From the NCBI GenBank assembly GCA_016926135.1, contig JAFGPH010000394.1, positions 1 to 5,338 on the forward strand: 5,338 nucleotides of DNA, written 5' to 3'. Positions within the stretch are counted from its first letter, which is position 1, and each line of letters begins with the position of its first letter. The notes under the pieces were generated by a model. The model was not told the DNA's origin. It did not search any database and was given only the letters and a program-made list of their open reading frames with translations. Source of the stretch: Deltaproteobacteria bacterium (GTDB lineage: Bacteria; Desulfobacterota; DSM-4660; Desulfatiglandales; HGW-15). Shown piece after piece: positions 1-4,523 of the stretch. A program made the translations under genes and the position numbers.

Positions 1-5
1 CAGGC

Positions 6-464
6 ATGTACAGACTCAGATCCATTGACCCCCTATCCGGTTTTGCCAGGGATTTCGACCTGGAGGAGGACGGCCCGGTTCTCATCGGAAGGCTCAGCGC
101 CGACGGCGTGCGTGAGCATCTGAAGAGCCTGATCAACGATGTCCCCTCGGAGCAGAAGGATGTGATCTCAGAGGATATCGAGAATGTCAGGTACACCATC
201 ACCATGAAGGAGTGCAAGATCGAGCCCAGGACCGTTTCCAGGGTCCACTGCATGATCTTTCCGGGGGGTCAGGCCCGGATTGTGGATCTCTTCTCGACGA
301 ACGGCACGGTCATTGCCAGGAAAGATGCAGGCATTTCCCTCAACCCCGGTGAATTGACCGATCTTTTCCCCGGCGACCTCATCCTGCTCTCCAGGGGCAG
401 GGCGTTGTTCCATTACATCGGAACCATTCCTTTCTCCGATGCATCGGCCCACCCGCCCGGTTAG
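6..464 (+). CDS. FHA domain protein
   Basis: A 152-residue protein that is almost entirely one forkhead-associated (FHA) domain, a phosphothreonine-binding module used in signalling and protein assembly. The visible FHA landmarks are G28-R29 after a beta strand (PVLIGR), S78-R-V-H81, the S97-T-N-G-T101 turn, and the late G-D pair at 123-124 before a final hydrophobic strand. The stretch between GR and SRVH is about 48 residues, longer than the usual spacing, and is charged and probably partly helical. There is no signal peptide or membrane segment, so it is probably cytoplasmic. The ATG at 6 has only five bases before it in the window, so no ribosome binding site can be judged and the true start could lie upstream. 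It is followed after 34 bp by the co-directional transporter gene. The phosphorylated partner cannot be inferred. The domain call is firm; the biological role is unknown. Confidence 0.85.
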   Translation: MYRLRSIDPLSGFARDFDLEEDGPVLIGRLSADGVREHLKSLINDVPSEQKDVISEDIENVRYTITMKECKIEPRTVSRVHCMIFPGGQARIVDLFSTNGTVIARKDAGISLNPGELTDLFPGDLILLSRGRALFHYIGTIPFSDASAHPPG

Positions 465-498
465 TGCCGTGTCTCAGAAGTTCTGTTCCTAACCGATT

Positions 499-1659
499 AT
501 GGAAAGAATACCCATCCTTCTCATTTTTCTGGCCCATCTCTGGGTGGATGCCTCCCAGGGGATCCTGCCCGTGGCCCTGGCCTTGCTGCGGGAAACCTTC
601 AGCCTCAGCTACCTGCAGGTAGGTCTTGCCACCTCCATCCTGAACTTCACCTCCTCCGTGATCCAGCCCCTCTTCGGACTGGTGGCCGACCGTTTTCGGC
701 TGGGCTGGTTCATCCCCTTTGGGCTGATGTGGACCGCCCTCAGCATGGGGCTCCTGGGCTGGGCCCCGAATTACCCGGCGCTTCTCCTCCTGGTGGGCAT
801 GACAGGAATCGGAACCGCCGCGTTTCACCCCAGGGCCATGATGGCGGTCTCTCTTCTGAGCGGGGCCCGCAAGGGTCTGGGCACGGCAGTCTTCTCCACC
901 GGCGGAAACCTGGGTTTTGCGCTGGGCCCCGTGGTGGGAACCTTTCTCATCCTGGGAATCGGGCTTCACGCAACCGCCTGGCTGATTTTACCCGGCCTGG
1001 TCATAACCCTTGCCCTGTGGCTTTACCCCGGCGACTTCCTCCAGCGGAAGGCCCCGGCCCGGAGCAAAACCTCCGCCGGCGAGGGCGGTGCGGGAGCGCA
1101 TCTGCCCTGGTTCCCCATAACCCTGGTCTGCCTCATCGTGACCCTGCGCTCGTGGGTCTACATGACCTTCCTCACCTATCTTCCGATCTTTCTCCAGGGT
1201 CAGGGGATCGAGCTGAAGAGGGCCGGGCTCCTGCTGACCGCGTTCCTGGCGGGCGGCGCGGCGGCGGGCCTCTACGGAGGGCATCTCTCGGACCGCATCG
1301 GAAGGAAAAAAATCATCATCGTGAGCAAGCTGGTCTATCCTCTTTTCGCCTCTCTGATGATCCTTTCCGGAGAACCCTGGATCTGGGTCTTCGCCGTGCT
1401 TTCCGGCGCCACGCTCCTGTGCTCTTTTTCCGTCACCGTCGTCCTGGCTCAGGAACTCATGCCCCAGTACCTCGGGCTGGCCTCCGGGCTGATCCTGGGT
1501 TTAGGTTTCGGCACGGGCGGACTGGGCGTGGCGGTGTCGGGGTGGATGGCCGACGGCATAGGCCTTTACCAGACCATGTGGATTTTGGCCTTCATCCCGA
1601 TCCTTTGCTCTCTGCTTGCCGCGCTGGTGAAAATGCCGCGTCAAACAGCCGGACGTTGA
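499..1659 (+). CDS. MFS transporter, fosmidomycin-resistance-like
   Basis: A 386-residue inner-membrane major facilitator with about 12 hydrophobic segments split by a polar central loop near residues 181-201. Each half has a motif-A-like loop: GLVADRFR at 60-67, and GGHLSDRIGRKK at 260-271. Features recalling the Fsr (fosmidomycin resistance) group are H13 and D17 in the first helix, GIGTAAFHP at 103-111, and the glycine-rich FSTGGNLGFALGP at 132-144. A second glycine-rich run follows at 330-343. Family members act as proton-driven drug or small-molecule exporters; the substrate here is not determined. The ATG at 499 directly starts the first helix, but no good Shine-Dalgarno sequence precedes it, so it may be translated by coupling to the FHA gene 34 bp upstream. 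The final arginine codon and the TGA lie inside a 33-bp sequence repeated at 4014-4046, so the 3' end seems to have been set by a repeat insertion. Confidence 0.9.
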   Translation: MERIPILLIFLAHLWVDASQGILPVALALLRETFSLSYLQVGLATSILNFTSSVIQPLFGLVADRFRLGWFIPFGLMWTALSMGLLGWAPNYPALLLLVGMTGIGTAAFHPRAMMAVSLLSGARKGLGTAVFSTGGNLGFALGPVVGTFLILGIGLHATAWLILPGLVITLALWLYPGDFLQRKAPARSKTSAGEGGAGAHLPWFPITLVCLIVTLRSWVYMTFLTYLPIFLQGQGIELKRAGLLLTAFLAGGAAAGLYGGHLSDRIGRKKIIIVSKLVYPLFASLMILSGEPWIWVFAVLSGATLLCSFSVTVVLAQELMPQYLGLASGLILGLGFGTGGLGVAVSGWMADGIGLYQTMWILAFIPILCSLLAALVKMPRQTAGR

Positions 1660-1722
1660 TCGTGAAAGAAGATTTCACCACCCGCTTCGCTAGAGGCACA
1701 GAGGTCACAGAGAATATTCTTC

Positions 1723-1756
1723 TTTTACCCGATCGGGAGATACCGATCGGGTAAAA
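1723..1756. repeat. Hairpin A, unit 1
   Basis: Perfect 14-bp stem TTTTACCCGATCGG / CCGATCGGGTAAAA with loop GAGATA. Each arm also contains the self-complementary octamer CCGATCGG. The T-run is on the 5' arm and the A-run on the 3' arm, the reverse of an intrinsic terminator. Confidence 0.9.
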
Positions 1757-1848
1757 ACAGCTCGCCTCCGGCAGCCCGGCCCAGCGGGGAGCGTTTATGC
1801 TACAGCACAGGGGGTCCCGCCGTACACGAGGCTTCAAAGGAACTTTCA

Positions 1849-1880
1849 TTTCATTTGGCGGTATCTCCCGCCAAATGAAA
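1849..1880. repeat. Hairpin B, unit 1
   Basis: Perfect 13-bp stem TTTCATTTGGCGG / CCGCCAAATGAAA with loop TATCTC, the reverse complement of the hairpin A loop. Confidence 0.9.
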
Positions 1881-2001
1881 AAGAAAATTCCCCTCTGTGA
1901 TCTCTGTGTCTCTAGAGAGCGGAGCGAACGGGTGGTGAATCCATCCCTGCTTTTCACCACCCGCTTCGCTAGAGGCACAGAGGGCACAGAGAATATTCTT
2001 C

Positions 2002-2035
2002 TTTTACCCGATCGGGAGATACCGATCGGGTAAAA
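2002..2035. repeat. Hairpin A, unit 2
   Basis: Identical in stem and loop to the hairpin at 1723-1756. Confidence 0.9.
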
Positions 2036-2163
2036 ACAGCTCGCCTGCGGCACCCCATCCACTATTACAGCCCCGCTAGCCCAAAACGCTACCGCGTCTT
2101 GCCAAGCGCCCGCATTCCAAAATCCAGTGGGTGTATCAACCACATACGCTTTCCGGAGGGTCC

Positions 2164-2197
2164 TTTTCATTTGCCGGTATCTCCCGGCAAATGAAAA
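2164..2197. repeat. Hairpin B variant, unit 2
   Basis: Perfect 14-bp stem TTTTCATTTGCCGG / CCGGCAAATGAAAA with loop TATCTC. Compared with the B hairpins of units 1 and 3, a G-C pair has become C-G, a compensatory double change that keeps the stem intact. Confidence 0.9.
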
Positions 2198-2319
2198 ACA
2201 ATCTTTCTCTGTGAACTCTGTGTCTCTAGAGAGCGGAGCGAACGGGTGGTGAACATTCATTCGGTCCTTGTCCGTTCTTTGCAATACATCAGCGTACTTC
2301 TGTCGTCCTGCACCTAACC

Positions 2320-2358
2320 AAAAAGGGGCTTGTCTTTCAGATGAAGACAAGCCCCTTT
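2320..2358 (-). terminator. Intrinsic terminator after tRNA-Cys
   Basis: A perfect 15-bp inverted repeat (2322-2336 with 2344-2358, 7-nt loop) with a GGGGCTTGTC core. Read on the minus strand it ends in CCCCTTTTT, giving the U-tract of a rho-independent terminator. It begins 8 bp after the 3' end of tRNA-Cys and should end the tRNA transcript. On the plus strand the following CTTTCT is weaker, though it may slow transcription arriving from the repeat region. Confidence 0.9.
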
Positions 2359-2366
2359 CTCATCTC

Positions 2367-2442
2367 TGGAGGCGGCAATCGGATTCGAACCGATGAATAA
2401 CGGTTTTGCAGACCGCTGCCTTAGCCACTTGGCTATGCCGCC
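2367..2442 (-). tRNA. tRNA-Cys (GCA)
   Basis: A complete 76-nt cloverleaf with encoded CCA. Acceptor arms GGCGGCA / TGCCGCC pair over 7 bp. The D stem is GCC/GGC. The anticodon loop CTGCAAA gives GCA (2407-2409), and the T arm is ATCGG-TTCGAAT-CCGAT. The discriminator base is U73, the key identity element for cysteinyl-tRNA synthetase. It is the second tRNA of the unit, 208 bp after tRNA-Gly, which is an unusually long gap filled by repeats. Confidence 0.97.
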
Positions 2443-2448
2443 AAAAAA

Positions 2449-2480
2449 CAGTAGGCAGTATGGAGTAAGCAGTAGGCAGT
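2449..2480. repeat. Heptanucleotide tandem repeat
   Basis: Four full 7-bp units and part of a fifth: CAGTAGG, CAGTATG, GAGTAAG, CAGTAGG, CAGT. It lies 6 bp upstream of tRNA-Cys in the transcript direction, so it should be part of the tRNA precursor spacer. Confidence 0.7.
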
Positions 2481-2489
2481 CTTGAGGGT

Positions 2490-2608
2490 CTCGTAAGAAG
2501 TCAATTTTTCACACGAAGGCACAAAGGCACGAAGGAAGTCATATTGAAAAGATTCGGGGTTTTCTTTGTGTCCTCCGTGATCTTTGTGTGAGAACGACTT
2601 TTTACGAG
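2490..2608. repeat. 119-bp inverted-repeat element between tRNAs
   Basis: The outer arms CTCGTAAGAAGTC (2490-2502) and GACTTTTTACGAG (2596-2608) are complementary at 12 of 13 positions. Inside them, CACACGAAGGCACAAAGG (2509-2526) is an imperfect inverted match to the CTTTGTG/CCGTG run at 2564-2590. The inner words resemble, but are not the same as, the CACAGAG words of the three larger units. In RNA it would fold into a long hairpin between tRNA-Gly and tRNA-Cys. No coding sequence is supported here. Confidence 0.75.
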
Positions 2609-2650
2609 TTCGTCAGTCCTGAATACTCCGATACGCCGTTGTTTCAGATT

Positions 2651-2726
2651 TGGAGCGGGAAACGGGACTCGAACCCGCGACAATCACGTTGGCAACGTGA
2701 GGCTCTACCAACTGAGCTATTCCCGC
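2651..2726 (-). tRNA. tRNA-Gly (GCC)
   Basis: A complete 76-nt cloverleaf with encoded CCA. The acceptor stem is GCGGGAA / TTCCCGC. The D arm is GCTC...GAGC, the anticodon arm is TCACG-TTGCCAA-CGTGA with anticodon GCC (2691-2693), and the T arm is GCGGG-TTCGAGT-CCCGT. The discriminator is U73, as in bacterial tRNA-Gly. It begins 11 bp after the -10 box of its own promoter and follows pgsA, as glyW follows pgsA in E. coli. Confidence 0.97.
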
Positions 2727-2737
2727 TTGGTGGGTAT

Positions 2738-2765
2738 ACTATAGGGACCCGACTCCCCTTGTCAA
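2738..2765 (-). promoter_or_regulatory. Sigma70-type promoter for the tRNA unit
   Basis: On the minus strand a perfect -35 box TTGACA (2760-2765) is followed after 16 bp by TATAGT (2738-2743), one base from the -10 consensus. Transcription should start a few bases before the tRNA-Gly 5' end at 2726. It lies between the pgsA stop and tRNA-Gly, so the tRNAs need not depend on pgsA read-through. Confidence 0.85.
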
Positions 2766-2772
2766 CCAAAAA

Positions 2773-3351
2773 TCAGGGGCGGCGAACGGGTGAGAACACC
2801 CTGCGAAACCCCGTGAAATAAGCCCACCCGGACCACACCGTAAACATCAGGGCGATCCAGAAAAGCACCAGGCCGACCTCGTGAAAATCGATCGTGAAGT
2901 ACTCGTAGTGCAGACATAGACTTGATACCGCCACGGCCTGAAAGACGGTCTTGTATTTCCCCAGGACGCTCGCCTGGATCACCAGGCCTTCCGCCGCGGC
3001 AATGCCTCTCAACCCGGTGACGGCAATCTCCCTCGCTATGACGAACATGACCATCCAGGCCGGAATTCTGCCGAAGGAGACGAGTGCGATCAGGGTGACG
3101 CACACCAGGATCTTGTCGGCCAGGGGGTCCAGGAGTTTGCCCAAAACCGTGACCGCCTGGTACTTCCGTGCCAGAAACCCGTCCAGAAAGTCTGTCGCAA
3201 AAGCCGCCCCCACCAGGAACGCAGCCAGAAAGCTGCCCCACCGGCCGGGCAGATACAGGCAGATCACCACAACGGGAACGCTCAGGAGTCTCAGAAAGGT
3301 GAGGCTGTTGGGAAGGTTCAGAATGGCTTCATGCCGCCGCGGCTCTCCCAT
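2773..3351 (-). CDS. pgsA: CDP-diacylglycerol--glycerol-3-phosphate 3-phosphatidyltransferase
   Basis: A 192-residue integral membrane enzyme that makes phosphatidylglycerophosphate from CDP-diacylglycerol and sn-glycerol 3-phosphate, the committed step to phosphatidylglycerol. The full CDP-alcohol phosphotransferase signature is present: D57-G58, A61-R62, G71, D75 and D79 with the canonical spacing, plus D54 just before it. The PgsA-like block AREIAVTGLR is at 106-115, and LGKYKTVFQ at 130-138. The N-terminus has the typical NLPNSLTFLR start, and the length is normal. The ATG is supported by AAGAGG five bases upstream (3357-3362). It starts 15 bp after the transglycosylase stop, so the two are probably co-transcribed, and the tRNA-Gly promoter follows its stop directly. 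Confidence 0.95.
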   Translation of the reverse strand: MGEPRRHEAILNLPNSLTFLRLLSVPVVVICLYLPGRWGSFLAAFLVGAAFATDFLDGFLARKYQAVTVLGKLLDPLADKILVCVTLIALVSFGRIPAWMVMFVIAREIAVTGLRGIAAAEGLVIQASVLGKYKTVFQAVAVSSLCLHYEYFTIDFHEVGLVLFWIALMFTVWSGWAYFTGFRRVFSPVRRP

Positions 3352-3356
3352 GCAAA

Positions 3357-3362
3357 CCTCTT
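3357..3362 (-). promoter_or_regulatory. Ribosome binding site of pgsA
   Basis: AAGAGG on the minus strand, five bases before the ATG at 3351. It fixes the pgsA start and lies in the 15-bp gap after the upstream stop codon. Confidence 0.7.
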
Positions 3363-3366
3363 GTCC

Positions 3367-3966
3367 CTACTTGGTCCCGGACTGATACTGACTGTAGTAA
3401 TGCAGCACCTTGTCGACGAAGGTTCTCGTTTCCGCATAGGGAGGAACGCCGCGGCAGTCCTCCACCTTTTCCGGACCTGCATTGTAGGCGGCCAGGGCCA
3501 ATCGCTTGTCGTTGTTGAAACGGCTCAGCATGAGGCTCAGGTAACGGGTGCCCCCGAAGATGTTCTCTTCAGGGTTGAAGGGGTTGTCCACCTTCATGGC
3601 TTCGGCAGTGCCCGGCATGAGCTGCATGAGCCCCTGGGCCCCCTTTTGGGAGACGGCCCGGTGGTTGAAATCGGACTCGGCCTTGATCACCGCCTTGATC
3701 AGGGAGGGTTCCACCTTGAAACGCCGCGAGGCCTGGGCAATGATGCCTTCGTAGTCCTTGATGTAGTCCACGCCCATCCTCGGATAGGAACGGATGTAGA
3801 GGCGGTAGCGCACATCGCTGCGGATGTTGGTGAAGTGCCAGACCCCCTTCTCATCGCGGTATCGGTAGATGTCCGCCGCCGCGGTAGGGACCCAGGCCAC
3901 GGACAAGGCCAGCCAGACCGCTGCCGCACACGCCGCCCCTGAGCGAATCACCCCCAACCGGGCCAT
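3367..3966 (-). CDS. Secreted lytic transglycosylase with DUF4124 segment
   Basis: A 199-residue exported protein predicted to cleave peptidoglycan between MurNAc and GlcNAc with formation of 1,6-anhydroMurNAc. Residues 1-31 look like a Sec signal peptide: arginines at 3 and 8, a hydrophobic core, and PTAAA before DIYRY. Residues 32-47 (DIYRYRDEKGVWHFTN) fit a short DUF4124-type segment. The SLT domain follows, with catalytic E97 in AESDFNHRAVSQKGAQG, GLMQLMPGTA at 112-121, NIFGGTRYL at 135-143 and AAYNAGP at 159-165. The reading frame stays open upstream to 4521, but that part is translated repeat, so I start at the ATG at 3966, directly before the signal peptide. No strong Shine-Dalgarno sequence precedes it, and the GTG of residue 6 is an alternative. 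pgsA follows 15 bp downstream. Confidence 0.9.
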   Translation of the reverse strand: MARLGVIRSGAACAAAVWLALSVAWVPTAAADIYRYRDEKGVWHFTNIRSDVRYRLYIRSYPRMGVDYIKDYEGIIAQASRRFKVEPSLIKAVIKAESDFNHRAVSQKGAQGLMQLMPGTAEAMKVDNPFNPEENIFGGTRYLSLMLSRFNNDKRLALAAYNAGPEKVEDCRGVPPYAETRTFVDKVLHYYSQYQSGTK

Positions 3967-4112
3967 TTCGTAAACGCGGTACCGTACCCGGCGCAGCCTG
4001 TATGGTTGTGATTCGTTGATCGTGAAAGAAGATTTCACCACCCGCTCCCGGCTACGGCACGCTCCGCCGTGACGAGTCGCTAGAGGCACAGAGGTCACAG
4101 AGAAGTCTTTTC

Positions 4113-4146
4113 TTTTACCCGATCGGGAGATACCGATCGGGTAAAA
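4113..4146. repeat. Hairpin A, unit 3
   Basis: Same 14-bp stem and GAGATA loop as the hairpins at 1723 and 2002, although the flanking sequence differs. Confidence 0.9.
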
Positions 4147-4276
4147 ACAACTCGCCTGCGGCGGTACTTCGCCTATGACATGCCTTCTGCCCGACGGCAT
4201 TACCGGGTCGTCCTGCCAAGCCCCCGCATCCCAAAATCCAGGATGTGTAAGACACACATACGTTTCCCGGAGAGTC

Positions 4277-4312
4277 TTTTTCATTTGGCGGTATCTCCCG
4301 CCAAATGAAAAA
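4277..4312. repeat. Hairpin B, unit 3
   Basis: Perfect 15-bp stem TTTTTCATTTGGCGG / CCGCCAAATGAAAAA with loop TATCTC. It is the longest of the six stems. Confidence 0.9.
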
Positions 4313-4350
4313 AAAGTCCCCCTCTGTGCTCTCTGTGCCTCTGCGGTGAA

Positions 4351-4523
4351 ACTTCTTCCGGACCTGAGCATCCGTTGTTGGAGATACGTCACTGTAACGA
4401 TGACACCGTGTACCAAAGAACGAAGCGAACGGGAAATCCCAGCCGAGGGGGATAAAGATTTCCCCCTTCGGTCGGAAGGGTCCAAAGTCGACTTCGGCGG
4501 TCCGGCGCCGGAAGCACCCATAC
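4351..4523. other. Repeat-derived spacer between unit 3 and the aldolase
   Basis: There is no gene here. The first 50-60 bp are weakly alignable with the DNA right of unit 2 (2254-2310), so they may belong to the element. GAACGAAGCGAACGGG at 4418-4433 differs by two bases from GAGCGGAGCGAACGGG in the right ends of units 1 (1917-1932) and 2 (2231-2246). GGGAAATC (4431-4438) pairs perfectly with GATTTCCC (4457-4464). This competes with a second hairpin at 4443-4471 (CCGA-GGGGGA against TTCCCCC-TTCGG). Two palindromes, AAGTCGACTT (4485-4494) and TCCGGCGCCGGA (4501-4512), lie next to the aldolase stop. Confidence 0.6.
4443..4471 (-). terminator. Possible hairpin terminator of the aldolase gene
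   Basis: A GC-rich stem (CCGA-GGGGGA with TTCCCCC-TTCGG, one bulged T, 7-nt loop) lies about 50 bp past the aldolase stop. On the minus strand it is not followed by a U-tract, so intrinsic termination is doubtful and it may only be part of the repeat-rich spacer. Confidence 0.25.

Larger units (their letters stand above)
1674..1939. repeat. Quasi-palindromic element, unit 1
   Basis: A 266 bp unit bounded by inverted ends: TTCACCACCCGCTTCGCTAG followed by two CACAGAG words 9 bp apart on the left, and two CTCTGTG words ending in GGGTGGTGAA on the right. It carries hairpin A (1723-1756) and hairpin B (1849-1880). Its first 100 bp match unit 2 (1953-2052) with two differences, and its last 47 bp match 2207-2253 with one. 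The middle, about 90 bp, is shorter than in units 2 and 3. The left flank from 1654 is shared with unit 3 and contains the small inverted repeat GTGAAA-GAAGA-TTTCAC. It fits a non-autonomous mobile or BIME-like element; no protein is convincingly encoded. Confidence 0.85.
1953..2253. repeat. Quasi-palindromic element, unit 2
   Basis: A 301 bp unit in the same orientation as unit 1 and only 13 bp after it. The ends and hairpins are as in unit 1: hairpin A at 2002-2035, hairpin B at 2164-2197. Its middle (about 2053-2163) is alignable over most of its length with unit 3 but not with unit 1. The similarity to unit 3 appears to continue weakly past the right end to about 2300, so the element may be longer than the bounds given. 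It lies between the transporter and the tRNA terminator, which point towards each other. Confidence 0.85.
4034..4350. repeat. Quasi-palindromic element, unit 3
   Basis: A 317 bp unit in the same orientation as units 1 and 2, between the transglycosylase start and the aldolase stop. It has hairpin A (4113-4146) and hairpin B (4277-4312). The left end carries an extra stretch of about 30 bp (about 4047-4077) that contains the small inverted repeat ACGGC-7 nt-GCCGT at 4054-4070. The right end lacks the GAGCGGAGCGAACGGG segment seen in units 1 and 2 and reads simply CTCTGCGGTGAA. The 33-bp left flank 4014-4046 is identical to 1654-1686. The unit supplies most of the DNA upstream of the transglycosylase gene, so it may carry or displace its promoter. 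Confidence 0.85.

Noticed and set aside
379..969. Minus-strand frame over the FHA and MFS genes
   Set aside because: Antisense shadow rich in G, Q, H and P with no domain, opposite two well-supported genes.
729..1754. Long plus-strand frame overlapping the transporter
   Set aside because: It lies out of frame inside the MFS gene, is proline- and arginine-rich low-complexity sequence typical of GC-rich shadow frames, and the MFS frame has clear family motifs.
1723..1756. Hairpins A and B as intrinsic terminators
   Set aside because: The T-run precedes the stem and the A-run follows it on both strands, the opposite of what a rho-independent terminator needs.
1674..2253. CRISPR array
   Set aside because: Only two long tandem units with diverged, partly homologous middles; there are no short regularly spaced identical repeats and no cas genes.
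2254..2319. A third tRNA (Leu) after tRNA-Cys, as in E. coli
   Set aside because: The strong terminator follows tRNA-Cys by 8 bp, and no cloverleaf or T-arm sequence is visible beyond it.
1592..2350. Long open frame on the minus strand across units 1 and 2
   Set aside because: It consists of translated repeat copies and hairpins, overlaps the transporter 3' end and the terminator, and shows no recognisable domain or ribosome binding site.
2501..2683. Small minus-strand frame between the tRNAs
   Set aside because: It runs through the inverted-repeat element and into tRNA-Gly and has no ribosome binding site or recognisable motif.
3331..3942. Plus-strand frame opposite the transglycosylase
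   Set aside because: Antisense to a gene with an intact catalytic domain; composition is a shadow pattern.
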